Below, in pieces: positions 16,976 through 24,894 of a stretch of DNA of 64,000 bases. The stretch is from Marasmitruncus massiliensis (GTDB lineage: Bacteria > Bacillota > Clostridia > Oscillospirales > Ruminococcaceae). Location of the stretch: NCBI RefSeq assembly GCF_900186535.1, contig NZ_FYDE01000004.1, forward strand, positions 682,001 through 746,000, given 5' to 3'. Position numbers and translations under genes: made by a program. Numbering within the stretch: the first letter of the stretch is position 1; the number at the start of each line of letters is the position of its first letter. Under the pieces are notes generated by a model, which was given only the letters and a program-made list of their open reading frames with translations, did not search any database and had not been told where the DNA came from.

Positions 16976-18157
16976 ATGAATAATGAAAACAAAAAGAACG
17001 AAAGGATGTGCTTCGATACCATCGGCGGCGCGACGCTGATGAGCACGCCACTCCAGCCGCTGCGGTTCGTGGTGGACTCGCTCATCTCACAGGGGCTTCA
17101 CGTCCTCGCCGGTTCTCCGAAAGTCGGAAAGTCGTGGCTGGCGCTCTGGCTGTCGGTCACGGTGGCAAAGGGCGAGCCGGTATGGGGTATGAGAACGCGA
17201 CAGGGCACGACGCTCTATCTCTGCCTTGAGGACAGCAGACTACGCATCCAGAACCGGCTGTTTGAAATCATGGAGGACGCGCCGCCCAGCGTTCACTTCT
17301 GCACCGACGCCTTCATCATCGGTGACGGTCTGGATGAACGGATCGAAACCTTCATCGATGAGCACCCCGATACGGTATTTATTATCATTGACACGCTGCA
17401 GATGGTGAGAGGCTCGGGATACGACAACACCTACGCCAACGACTACCGCGACTTGTCCGTTCTGAAAAAGCTGGCGGATAGGCATGGCGTCGCAATCCTG
17501 CTCATCCATCATCTTCGCAAGGAGGGCGCCGATGATGTGTTCAATCGCATCTCGGGTACGACCGGCGTCCAGGGCGCTGTCGATTCCAGCTTCACCCTCA
17601 TCGAGGACAAACGCGGCAGCGGCAAGGCGAAGCTCTCCTGCATCGGCAGGGATATCGAGTATCGGGAAATCTGTCTTGAGCGTAACGAGGATAACGTCTG
17701 GGAGAAGGTATCAGACAGCCGAGAACAGCCGGAGCTACTTAGCGACGCCATTATTTCTCTTCTCTCTGCATTTATGAAAACCGCTTCTCATTTTATCGGC
17801 ACTCCGACTGAGTTGGCGGATAGGCTGTTCAGTCAGAGCGGCGATAAGATATCTCCGAAGAAAATCTCCCAGAGAATTCTGCAAAACACCGATGCGCTCA
17901 TGGACTCGGGAATCACTTTCGACATCCGTCGTAGCAACGGCAAACGCCTCATTGAGCTAACCCGTGCCGATGGTGACGATAGTGCCGATAAAACGGGGAC
18001 TACTCCAGATACCCCAAACATCGTCCCTATCGACCCTGTATGCGGGGGCTTGGATACGGAAGCTCTCCCTTTGGGAGAGGCAAGCAAAGCGTCCGGCTAT
18101 ACGCCGGTCGCAGTAAGCGGGGCGCTGCCCCACACCCCAGTGACGAAAGGAGCATGA
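16976..18157 (+). CDS. RecA/RepA-like AAA ATPase of the element
   Basis: A 393-residue P-loop ATPase of the type often found with relaxase modules (AAA_25, RepA-like). Walker A is GSPKVGKSW, Walker B is VFIIIDTLQM, and an LLIHHLRK segment with a GTTGVQGAVDSS motif follows, as in DnaB/RecA-fold helicase relatives. It probably acts in element replication or DNA processing. The ATG has GGGAGG upstream. The last 60 or so residues are low in conserved motifs and Pro/Gly-rich, and their DNA holds several inverted repeats that may be the transfer origin. The stop is 1 bp before mobC. Confidence 0.8.
   Translation: MNNENKKNERMCFDTIGGATLMSTPLQPLRFVVDSLISQGLHVLAGSPKVGKSWLALWLSVTVAKGEPVWGMRTRQGTTLYLCLEDSRLRIQNRLFEIMEDAPPSVHFCTDAFIIGDGLDERIETFIDEHPDTVFIIIDTLQMVRGSGYDNTYANDYRDLSVLKKLADRHGVAILLIHHLRKEGADDVFNRISGTTGVQGAVDSSFTLIEDKRGSGKAKLSCIGRDIEYREICLERNEDNVWEKVSDSREQPELLSDAIISLLSAFMKTASHFIGTPTELADRLFSQSGDKISPKKISQRILQNTDALMDSGITFDIRRSNGKRLIELTRADGDDSADKTGTTPDTPNIVPIDPVCGGLDTEALPLGEASKASGYTPVAVSGALPHTPVTKGA
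18063..18131 (+). other. Candidate oriT region (inverted repeats upstream of mobC)
   Basis: Three closely spaced inverted repeats: CTCTCCC-TTT-GGGAGAG (18063-18079), CCGGC-TATAC-GCCGG (18093-18107) and GGGGC-GCT-GCCCC (18119-18131), the last preceded by CAGTAAGC. They lie just before mobC and the relaxase, the usual place for oriT in such modules, inside the poorly conserved tail of the ATPase gene. No nick site is proven. Confidence 0.3.
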
Positions 18158-18158
18158 C

Positions 18159-18473
18159 ATGGAGAAATTAAAGGATAAAAAATTCGCGTTCCGAGTAAGG
18201 GAGCGCGACCTGAATCAGATCAGATTGAAAGCAAAACGGGCAAAGATGACGGTCACGGATTATCTTGTTGCCTCGTCTCTGGGCAAGGATATCGTCGTCA
18301 TAGATGGCGTGGAACCGCTCATCGGTCAGCTGAAAGCTGTCGGTAAAAACCTCAATCAGCTCACCACACTGGCGCATATGGGCAGGATTCAGGCCGTCAG
18401 ACTGGACGAGGTCAAGGAGGCCTTTGGCGATATCGCTGCCGCCCTTCGTGACCTGACCGGGGAGGTGAAATGA
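18159..18473 (+). CDS. mobC: Mobilisation accessory protein MobC
   Basis: A 104-residue protein with a ribbon-helix-helix-like N-terminus (FAFRVRERDLNQIRLKAKRA) and the MobC motif region VGKNLNQLTTLAHMGRI. It helps the relaxase melt DNA at the transfer origin. AAAGGAG precedes the start. The gene begins 1 bp after the ATPase stop and overlaps the relaxase start by 4 bp. Confidence 0.88.
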   Translation: MEKLKDKKFAFRVRERDLNQIRLKAKRAKMTVTDYLVASSLGKDIVVIDGVEPLIGQLKAVGKNLNQLTTLAHMGRIQAVRLDEVKEAFGDIAAALRDLTGEVK

Positions 18474-19492
18474 TGGCGACACTCACAAGAGTCAAGGTAA
18501 AGCACGCCTCCTGCGGGAGGATGCTCGGCGCACTCTCGTATGTTCTTCAATCCAAAAAGGTGACGTTCGATGGCGTCCGCGTCGAAACGGGACATAATTG
18601 TACACCCTACACCAGCTACCTTGAAATGATGACGACCAAGCAATCCTTCAAGAAAACCGACGGCGTCAATTTCTTTCACTATGTTCATTCCTTCTCCAAC
18701 AAGGAGAACATCACGCCGTGGCAGGCTAATGAAATCGCACGCGAGCTTGCCGAAAGGCTGTTCCCCGACAACGAATGTGTCATCGCCACCCACAACGATA
18801 CCGACAATCTCCACTCGCATATCATCGTCAATTCGGTCAGCTTCAGGGACGGCAAAAAGCTTCATATGTCTCCGACTTCATTACAAGAGCAGCGGCAGGT
18901 CAACGATGAAATCTGCAGAGCGCATGGGTTCTCTGTACTGGAACCCTATGACGGGCAGAAAAGAAAGAAGCGGCTGACGCCGGGCGAATACCGCGCCGCC
19001 ATGCGGGGCGAGAGCTGGAAGTTCTGCCTGATGAAGGCCATCGACGAGGCTCTGGAATACTCCCCCGACAGGAAAAGCTTCATCCTGAACATGGAATACG
19101 AGGGCTATGAGGTGCGCTGGGACGATGCGCATAAATACATTCTATTCACCACGCCGGAGGGCCAGAAGTGCCGTGATCGCACTCTGCACGATGACACCTA
19201 CCTCAAGGAAAATCTTGAAAAGCTGTTCGCCTACCGCACCGAGCATGGATTCACTCCGCAGACACCAGAGCCACCGGAGGGCTGGCTGGCCCAGGTAAAT
19301 TCGATGGGTAAGCTCGCCTCAGATGCTGTTTGCCTCGGCAAAAGTGTTGAGAAAATGATGGATGTGCCGTCAGCATTAAAGCCTTTTACCCCCACCGACA
19401 GCAAGCAGAAAAAGCGAGAGACGCTCAAAAAGCTGGCGCAGGGACACAAGCTCCGGAGCGAGCAGGATCAGGATATGAACCTGACAATGTAA
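18470..19492 (+). CDS. mobA: Relaxase/mobilisation nuclease (MobA family)
   Basis: A 340-residue relaxase that nicks the transfer origin and pilots the strand during conjugative mobilisation. The three-His metal motif is in HNDTDNLHSHIIVN and is preceded by YVHSF, as in pfam Relaxase (MOBP-like). The catalytic Tyr would be in the N-terminal part, probably within ALSYVLQ or TPYTSYL. The start ATGATGG overlaps the mobC stop. The C-terminus is basic and short, without helicase or primase domains. There are no coupling-protein or secretion genes in the window, so transfer would need a helper. Confidence 0.9.
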   Translation: MMATLTRVKVKHASCGRMLGALSYVLQSKKVTFDGVRVETGHNCTPYTSYLEMMTTKQSFKKTDGVNFFHYVHSFSNKENITPWQANEIARELAERLFPDNECVIATHNDTDNLHSHIIVNSVSFRDGKKLHMSPTSLQEQRQVNDEICRAHGFSVLEPYDGQKRKKRLTPGEYRAAMRGESWKFCLMKAIDEALEYSPDRKSFILNMEYEGYEVRWDDAHKYILFTTPEGQKCRDRTLHDDTYLKENLEKLFAYRTEHGFTPQTPEPPEGWLAQVNSMGKLASDAVCLGKSVEKMMDVPSALKPFTPTDSKQKKRETLKKLAQGHKLRSEQDQDMNLTM

Positions 19493-19516
19493 CCCGTAAT
19501 GGAGAAAGGAACTTTT

Positions 19517-19810
19517 ATGGACAGAGAAAAAATAATTGCAAGGCACTATCTGGAGACAGGAATTCTCGGCTCTTATGAAACCGCCGAGGTAGTACACGAG
19601 GAAGAAGAAAACGGAAAATATGCCCCTTGCTTTGAGGACGCTACCGTCTTTTTTGATAAAACGCAAACGACAACCAATCGCTCCATGTGCATTGAGGGCA
19701 GGCGGTATCGCATCTGCTCGGTGTTCCCGGTGGAGACGAAGCAGACCCCCACGGGCAAGCTCCTCGCTCTCATTGACACCGAGCTTGAAAAAGAAACGCA
19801 CAGTGCCTGA
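19517..19810 (+). CDS. Small element protein, function unknown
   Basis: A 97-residue protein lying between relaxase and recombinase. AGAAAGGA supports the ATG at 19517 over an earlier ATG at 19499. The sequence has a compact beta-rich look (RRYRICSVFPVETKQTPTGK) and no motif I recognise. Genes of this size and place are frequent in clostridial mobilizable elements. Confidence 0.65.
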   Translation: MDREKIIARHYLETGILGSYETAEVVHEEEENGKYAPCFEDATVFFDKTQTTTNRSMCIEGRRYRICSVFPVETKQTPTGKLLALIDTELEKETHSA

Positions 19811-19892
19811 ATTCAGTAGACTTGCGGAAACCGGTGCGGTATGATGTGGTTACCGTACCGGTTTGCCTCAAAAGAAGGAGGTTAAATACAAG

Positions 19893-21545
19893 ATGGCAAA
19901 CCAAAAATACAACATACTTTATGGCAGGCTAAGCCAGGAGGACGAGCTCAAGGGTGACTCCAACAGCATCCAGAACCAGCGTATGCTCCTTGAAAAATAT
20001 GCGAGAGAAAACGGCTTCACCAACGAGAAATTCCTGTACGACGACGGTTATTCGGGCACCAACTTCAACCGCCCTGCATGGAACGAAGTAATGAAGCTAA
20101 TCGAGAACAGCGAGGTGGAAACGCTTATAGTGAAAGACCTTTCGAGGCTGGGACGTGAATATCTGCAGGTGGGCTATTACACGGAAATCTACTTTCCCCA
20201 GCGGGGTGTCCGCTTCATTGCGGTCAACGACGGCGTCGATTCACTCTATTCGGAAACCAATGATTTCACCCCGATGCGCAATTATTTCAACGAACTTTAC
20301 GCCAAAGACTCCAGCAAGAAGGTACGCATAGTGAAACGGGCGCAGGCCGAACGCGGCGAGCTCCTCGGCGGCAGGCCGCCTTATGGTTACAAGAGGGATG
20401 AAAACATACGAAAGGGCGTCGTACCCGACGAGGAAGCGGCGGGCGTTGTAAAGCGCATCTTCGGCCTCTGCGCCGAGGGAAAAGGCCCGAACCAGATCGC
20501 GAGGATACTGACAAAAGAGCAAGTGATGAATCCGTGTAATTATTACTACCGGAAGACCGGCGCCTCACATAGAGGGCTGGATACGACCAGACCGTATCAT
20601 TGGAGCGGCAGCACGGTTACCGGCATCCTCGACAACAAGACCTACCTCGGGCACATGGCGGGACTTCGATCCACGACGCTGTCCTACAAGAACAAGAAGC
20701 TCATCCGCCACCCGGAATCGGAGCAGATTCTGGTGGAAAATACCCATGAGCCGCTGATCACACAGGAGTTATGGGACATCGTGCAGGACGTCCGCCAGCA
20801 CAAGAAACGGACGCCGAAGCAAATGGACGAGCCGAATATGTTCTCGGGACTGGTGTACTGCGCCGACTGCGGAAAGACGCTGGTGCTCCACCGGGCACAC
20901 ACGATGAAGGCGACACAGAACAACTTCATGTGCTATACCTACAAAAAGAAGGGCAAGGAAGTCTGCACGGCACACTATATCCGAGAACAGGATTTGACGC
21001 AGATCATCCTTGACGACCTGCGTAGGGTGACGCACTTCGCGAGACAGAAGGAAAGGTTGTTTGCCGAGTACATCAACCGGAAGAACAGCGCGGAGCTTCG
21101 CCGGGAGATCAATACCGTGCAGAAGGAACTGGATACCATGCGGCACAGGAACACTGAACTGACGGCGCTTTTCAAACGGCTTTATGAGGACAACGTGCTG
21201 GGGCGTGTTACCAACGAACAGTTCCGCATCCTCTCCGGCGATTATAACGTAGAGCAGAAGGAACTCTCGGCCTCCATTCCTGAGAAAGAAGCGCGGCTGG
21301 AGAAGCTCAAGGATTCCGCCGCCAACGTGGAGGCGTTCATTGAGAAGGCCAAGCGGTATACGGAAATCAGTGAGCTGACACCGGAAATTCTGAGGCTGTT
21401 CATCAGTCGTATTGAGGTCGGGGAACGCGGTGAAAAATACTCCCGCACCGCCGAGCAGAGCATCCGTATCCTCTACCGAGACGTGGGTGTAATGGACAGT
21501 GTGGTGCCGATTGAAGAAAATATGGAACAGGAAAACATTGCATAG
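19893..21545 (+). CDS. Large serine recombinase (TnpX/TndX type)
   Basis: A 550-residue integrase/excisionase. The resolvase domain starts with ILYGRLSQEDE (nucleophile Ser14) and includes VKDLSRLGREYLQVGYY. The recombinase domain (GGRPPYGYKRD) follows, then a zinc ribbon (CADCGK with later CYTYKKKGKEVC), a coiled-coil of about residues 385-470 and a short C-terminal domain. It would recombine attP with a short target by a two-base staggered cut. AAGGAGG lies 11 nt before the ATG at 19893. The gene ends 82 bp from the right junction, the usual position for these enzymes, and no separate excision gene is seen. Confidence 0.94.
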   Translation: MANQKYNILYGRLSQEDELKGDSNSIQNQRMLLEKYARENGFTNEKFLYDDGYSGTNFNRPAWNEVMKLIENSEVETLIVKDLSRLGREYLQVGYYTEIYFPQRGVRFIAVNDGVDSLYSETNDFTPMRNYFNELYAKDSSKKVRIVKRAQAERGELLGGRPPYGYKRDENIRKGVVPDEEAAGVVKRIFGLCAEGKGPNQIARILTKEQVMNPCNYYYRKTGASHRGLDTTRPYHWSGSTVTGILDNKTYLGHMAGLRSTTLSYKNKKLIRHPESEQILVENTHEPLITQELWDIVQDVRQHKKRTPKQMDEPNMFSGLVYCADCGKTLVLHRAHTMKATQNNFMCYTYKKKGKEVCTAHYIREQDLTQIILDDLRRVTHFARQKERLFAEYINRKNSAELRREINTVQKELDTMRHRNTELTALFKRLYEDNVLGRVTNEQFRILSGDYNVEQKELSASIPEKEARLEKLKDSAANVEAFIEKAKRYTEISELTPEILRLFISRIEVGERGEKYSRTAEQSIRILYRDVGVMDSVVPIEENMEQENIA

Positions 21546-21579
21546 GAACGCATGAGGCGAACAACTTTCGCCGTCCGCC

Positions 21580-23337
21580 TCATACATATAGATTTAGTTC
21601 ACAAAATGTCCCTATGAACGTTAACAGAAGCAATTCGTGGTGTTTCCCTCTTTCCGCAATCTTTCCGTTTTTAAATACCAGAATCAGATCCGCATTTTGA
21701 ATCGTAGATAAGCGGTGCGCAATCATCAATACTGTTTTGCCTTTCGTCAAAGTTTCGAATGCTTTTTGAATGAGGGCTTCATTTTCCGGATCCGCAAATG
21801 CGGTGGCTTCATCTAAAACGATAATGGGAGCATCTTTCAGAATCGCTCTGGCCAGTGCAATTCTCTGGCACTCGCCTCCGGACAGATAAATTCCTTTGGT
21901 TCCGATGACCGTATCAAGGCCGTCCGGCAGCTTTTCGAGTAGGTCCTTGCACTGGGCCGAGTAAGCCGCGGCAAGCACCTGTTCACGGGTTGCGTCAGGG
22001 CGGGCGGCCCGGATGTTTTCAAAAAGACTTGTCTTGAACAGGCGCGTGTCCTGAAATACGAATGCGACCTGATTCATAAGCGCTTTTGAAGAAAGCCGGC
22101 GCACATCCATGCCGCCGACAAGAACGCTGCCCTCCTGCACATCCCAAAACCTCGGGATCAGGCTTGCCGCTGTGGATTTGCCGCTTCCGGAGGGGCCGAC
22201 CAGCGCCACCGTTGTTTTTTCCGGGATTCGGAAACTGATCTTTGACAGCGCGGGAACAGCAGCTTCCGGATAAGTGTAAGTCACTTCCTGAAACTCGATC
22301 CCCGCATTTAAGGGGACTTTCGGCTCTGACGGTTCCTCCATGGGGGAAATACTCATAATCTCTTCGAGTTTACGAACAGCTTCATCGGCCTGCATTTTCG
22401 CTTCGCTGGCATACATAATGCGCATCATCATCAAGGCACACATAGGAGTAAACAGAATATAAAACAGGAGATCGATCAGCACAGCCCATCCACTTGAAGC
22501 GACGCCGCACAAAAGCATCCCGGCAGGAATCAGAAGAAGAAATGTCCCGTTCAGCACAGTCGTAAATCCGGTCATCGGGTTTCGGCAGGACATTGCATAA
22601 TCTGAAGCGAGATCACGGTAACTCATAATCGAGGAATAGAACGTTTTAAACGAGTAAACTGTCTGCTGGAACACCTTGACTACAGGGATACCTCGGACGT
22701 ATTCTGTGGCTTCCGCACTTAAATTTTCAATTGCTTTCTGATAGCGGCTGAAGAATCTGGCGTTTTTACCGCCCATCATGCGGATTAAAAGAACTACGGC
22801 AATGACTATCGGGACAAGGCAAATGAGCCCCATCCTCCAATCAAAGACAAACAAAAGAACGATTGCCGCAACCGGGGTGACAACCGCGCCTACTAAATCC
22901 GGCAGCTGGTGTGCCAGGAGGGTTTCTGTCATGCCTGCATTATCATCAATGATTTTTCTCAGCCGTCCCGACTGGTTAGCGGTAAAATATCCAAGCGGGA
23001 CGTCTACCAGGTGTTCCGCGGCGGACTGCCGCATATTTTTAGCCGTGCGGAAGGCGGCAAGATGTGTACACATCAGGGCTGCGAAATAGATCAATAAACT
23101 GGCGGCAGCAAGCCATAGCGCAATCCATCCATATTGAATCAGCCCTCGTGCGGAACTTAGGTTTGTGAGCGAACTGAACACACCTCTTGCCACAAACCAG
23201 ATGCAGATATACGGGGCCATAGCCAGAACGGCCGATACGCCTGAAAGGGTACAACCTAATATGGTCAGTTTTTTATGGCCGCCCGCATAGGTCATGAGCT
23301 GAGAAAGGCTGCTTTTCTTTTTTTCTTTCCAATCCAT
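21580..23337 (-). CDS. ABC exporter half-transporter with element-derived C-terminus
   Basis: A 585-residue exporter subunit with six membrane helices and an ATPase domain: Walker A GPSGSGKST, signature LSGGECQRIA, Walker B IIVLDEATAFAD, switch His in IAHRLST. It is normal up to GKHHELL, then ends in 15 residues (LLTFIGTFCELNLYV) encoded by the inserted element instead of its own last 27 residues, which remain at 7810-7896. The ATPase core is complete, so activity may survive. The ATG at 23337 has AAGGAG 9 nt upstream. It was the first gene of a pair with the exporter at 6071-7813 and lies under an operator typical of TetR-type control. Confidence 0.9.
   Translation of the reverse strand: MDWKEKKKSSLSQLMTYAGGHKKLTILGCTLSGVSAVLAMAPYICIWFVARGVFSSLTNLSSARGLIQYGWIALWLAAASLLIYFAALMCTHLAAFRTAKNMRQSAAEHLVDVPLGYFTANQSGRLRKIIDDNAGMTETLLAHQLPDLVGAVVTPVAAIVLLFVFDWRMGLICLVPIVIAVVLLIRMMGGKNARFFSRYQKAIENLSAEATEYVRGIPVVKVFQQTVYSFKTFYSSIMSYRDLASDYAMSCRNPMTGFTTVLNGTFLLLIPAGMLLCGVASSGWAVLIDLLFYILFTPMCALMMMRIMYASEAKMQADEAVRKLEEIMSISPMEEPSEPKVPLNAGIEFQEVTYTYPEAAVPALSKISFRIPEKTTVALVGPSGSGKSTAASLIPRFWDVQEGSVLVGGMDVRRLSSKALMNQVAFVFQDTRLFKTSLFENIRAARPDATREQVLAAAYSAQCKDLLEKLPDGLDTVIGTKGIYLSGGECQRIALARAILKDAPIIVLDEATAFADPENEALIQKAFETLTKGKTVLMIAHRLSTIQNADLILVFKNGKIAERGKHHELLLLTFIGTFCELNLYV
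21615..21640. other. Right attachment junction of the mobilizable element
   Basis: The ABC exporter frame read from the right is normal up to AAG at 21628-21630. Below this the frame enters element DNA and codes for 15 unrelated residues. GTTAACAG just inside pairs as an imperfect dyad with GGTTATC from the other end across the AAG core. Confidence 0.75.
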
Positions 23338-23359
23338 GAGATCACTCCTTTTTATCATT

Positions 23360-23389
23360 TATAGTTAGTTACAACTAACTATATGTCAA
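23360..23389 (-). promoter_or_regulatory. Promoter and 24-bp palindromic operator of the ABC exporter
   Basis: Perfect palindrome TATAGTTAGTT-AC-AACTAACTATA at 23360-23383. A consensus -35 TTGACA lies at 23384-23389 on the minus strand and the palindrome fills the space down to the -10 (ACTATA-like), so a bound repressor would block polymerase. The TetR gene just upstream is the likely source. Confidence 0.7.
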
Positions 23390-23401
23390 AAATAATAGGA
23401 C

Positions 23402-24019
23402 TTAAAGCCCCATGATTTTTTGCCATCCGGCAGAATAAAATGTTCTCAGTTCTTTTACATAAGCGATGGCTTTTTCTTTTGGCATATCATGAATAACCGT
23501 CTCAAAAAATGCGGAAAACAGGCCGCTCGCAAGGATATGCTCCAGCTGAGCGTCTAAATGATTTACTTCGTGTCCTAATCTTTGCAGAATGGAAATGAAT
23601 TGGTTTGTAGCATTGACTTCAATCTCTACCATCGTGTGAACGAAATGTTCGTATTCAGTTCCTTCCGAACAGCATAAGATCAATTTAAAGGGTTCAAAAT
23701 GTTCATAAATATACCCGACCATCCAATCCATACAGTCGCCGGATATTTTGCACATTTGCGCCAGCTGCTCATCCGGCGGGAGATTTGCAAAAACGTTTTG
23801 CGCTTCATTGAATTGATCTAAAAATACTTTTGCGGGTCCCTGTACAAGGGCGTCAAATAACTCTTTTTTACTTTTGTAGTATCCGTAAAAGGCACCGGTG
23901 GTCACACCGGCTTCCTTGACAATGTTTCGAAGGGAAGCGGAGCGGAACCCTTTTGCCAAAAACTCCTTTTTCCCTGCAAAGAGGATGTTCTCCTGTGTAT
24001 TCGGAATTTGGCTGTCCAA
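23402..24019 (-). CDS. TetR/AcrR-family transcriptional regulator
   Basis: A 205-residue repressor. The N-terminal helix-turn-helix (about residues 10-50) shows the family pattern GFRSASLRNIVKEAGVTTGAFYGYYKSKKELF; quoted here as key parts, the recognition helix is VTTGAFYGYY. The C-terminal ligand domain is variable. The best start is the TTG at 24019, with GGAGG 7 nt upstream; an ATG at 24040 would overlap this site. It likely represses the exporter gene that follows 64 bp downstream and responds to the exported compound. Confidence 0.88.
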   Translation of the reverse strand: MDSQIPNTQENILFAGKKEFLAKGFRSASLRNIVKEAGVTTGAFYGYYKSKKELFDALVQGPAKVFLDQFNEAQNVFANLPPDEQLAQMCKISGDCMDWMVGYIYEHFEPFKLILCCSEGTEYEHFVHTMVEIEVNATNQFISILQRLGHEVNHLDAQLEHILASGLFSAFFETVIHDMPKEKAIAYVKELRTFYSAGWQKIMGL

Positions 24020-24030
24020 TAAAATACCTC

Positions 24031-24088
24031 CATATAACAATGTTATATGACACTGTTATATTATAATGAAAATTTTTACTTTCGTCAA
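24031..24088 (-). promoter_or_regulatory. Promoter and palindrome upstream of the TetR gene
   Basis: On the minus strand a strong promoter TTGACG (24083-24088), 17 bp, TATAAT (24060-24065) is followed by a perfect palindrome CATATAACA-A-TGTTATATG (24031-24049) just before the ribosome binding site. This would suit autorepression. Its sequence differs from the exporter operator. Confidence 0.65.
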
Positions 24089-24142
24089 GAGGCTTTTTAA
24101 GAAAAAAAGACGCGTGATAATACGCCCTTTTGCTTTATAGAG

Positions 24143-24171
24143 TTGATAATCGCTCATGAGTGAGGTAGTAT
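24143..24171 (+). promoter_or_regulatory. Promoter of the flavoprotein gene
   Basis: TTGATA (24143-24148), 17 bp, TAGTAT (24166-24171). A short palindrome CGCTCATGAGTG lies between the two boxes and may be an operator. Confidence 0.55.
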
Positions 24172-24196
24172 AGAAGAAGAAACGGAGGTATCTGAA

Positions 24197-24826
24197 ATGA
24201 AAGTATTGATGATCAACGGAAGCTGTCACGAAAAAGGCTGCACATATACTGCGCTCTCTGAAATTGCGGCCGTACTGAATGAGCAAAAAATCGAAGTTGA
24301 AATCTTCCAACTGGGAAGCAAGCCGATCAGGGATTGTATCGCATGCGGAAAATGTGCTGAATTGGATAATGCCTGCATTTTCAATGACGATTTCATCAAC
24401 GAGCTTATTATAAAAGCCGAAAAAGCGGACGGATTTATCTTTGGCACGCCCGTTTACTATGCCCATCCCAGCGGACGTATTCTTTCGGTGCTTGACAGGG
24501 TGTTCTATGCGTCGAAAGGCGTATTCTCCCACAAGCCCGCGGCGGCGGTTGCTTCGGCAAGACGTGCCGGAACAACTGCTTCTCTTGATGTCCTCAATAA
24601 GTATTTTACGATTGCCGAGATGCCTGTTGTCTCTTCCAGTTACTGGAATATGGTGCATGGCAACACTCCGGAGGAAGTGAAGCAGGATGAAGAAGGACTG
24701 CAGTCCATGAGGAATCTCGGGAGAAATATGGCCTGGCTGCTTCGATGTATTTCCGCTGGCAGGGAGCAGGGTGTAAAAATACCTCAAAATGAAAGCGATC
24801 ACAGGACCAATTTTATCAGATCATAA
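24197..24826 (+). CDS. NADPH-dependent FMN reductase-like flavoprotein
   Basis: A 209-residue flavodoxin-fold protein. The phosphate-binding loop is NGSCHEKGCTY near the N-terminus, and the FMN-binding TPVYYAHPSGRI loop is at about residues 94-105. A CIACGKC motif at about residues 48-54 is typical of iron-sulfur flavoproteins and their relatives, although the spacing for a full 4Fe-4S site is not certain. It probably reduces small electron acceptors or quinone-like compounds. GGAGG precedes the ATG. It is a single-gene unit with its own promoter and terminator, divergent from the TetR gene. Confidence 0.82.
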   Translation: MKVLMINGSCHEKGCTYTALSEIAAVLNEQKIEVEIFQLGSKPIRDCIACGKCAELDNACIFNDDFINELIIKAEKADGFIFGTPVYYAHPSGRILSVLDRVFYASKGVFSHKPAAAVASARRAGTTASLDVLNKYFTIAEMPVVSSSYWNMVHGNTPEEVKQDEEGLQSMRNLGRNMAWLLRCISAGREQGVKIPQNESDHRTNFIRS

Positions 24827-24837
24827 GGGTAAAAGCA

Positions 24838-24881
24838 AAAACGGAGCGTTTCTTCATCAGTGTGAAGAAACGCTCCGTTTT
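24838..24881. terminator. Bidirectional terminator between converging genes
   Basis: Perfect 19-bp stem (24838-24856 and 24863-24881) with a 6-nt loop. A-rich on one side and T-rich on the other, it can stop both the flavoprotein gene and the exopolysaccharide operon. Confidence 0.85.
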
Positions 24882-24894
24882 AGGATCAACGCCT

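Larger units (their letters stand above)
7897..21630 (+). mobile_element. Mobilizable element of about 13.7 kb encoded by a large serine recombinase
   Basis: The element is bounded by the two halves of a single ABC exporter gene and by a shared AAG core. It carries a large serine recombinase next to its right end, as is typical of this family, plus a relaxase and MobC but no type IV secretion genes, so it is mobilizable rather than self-conjugative. Other contents are a RecA-like ATPase, small element proteins, a sigma-like protein, a group II intron and a germination receptor operon. The resemblance is to Tn4451/Tn5397-type recombinase modules joined to a relaxase module. The exact borders are inferred from reading frames, not from an empty site. 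Confidence 0.82.

Noticed and set aside
21580-23337. Interpretation of the exporter as a normal full-length gene
   Set aside because: Its last 15 residues do not fit the family, and the fitting C-terminus is found 13.7 kb away in frame with the partner gene.
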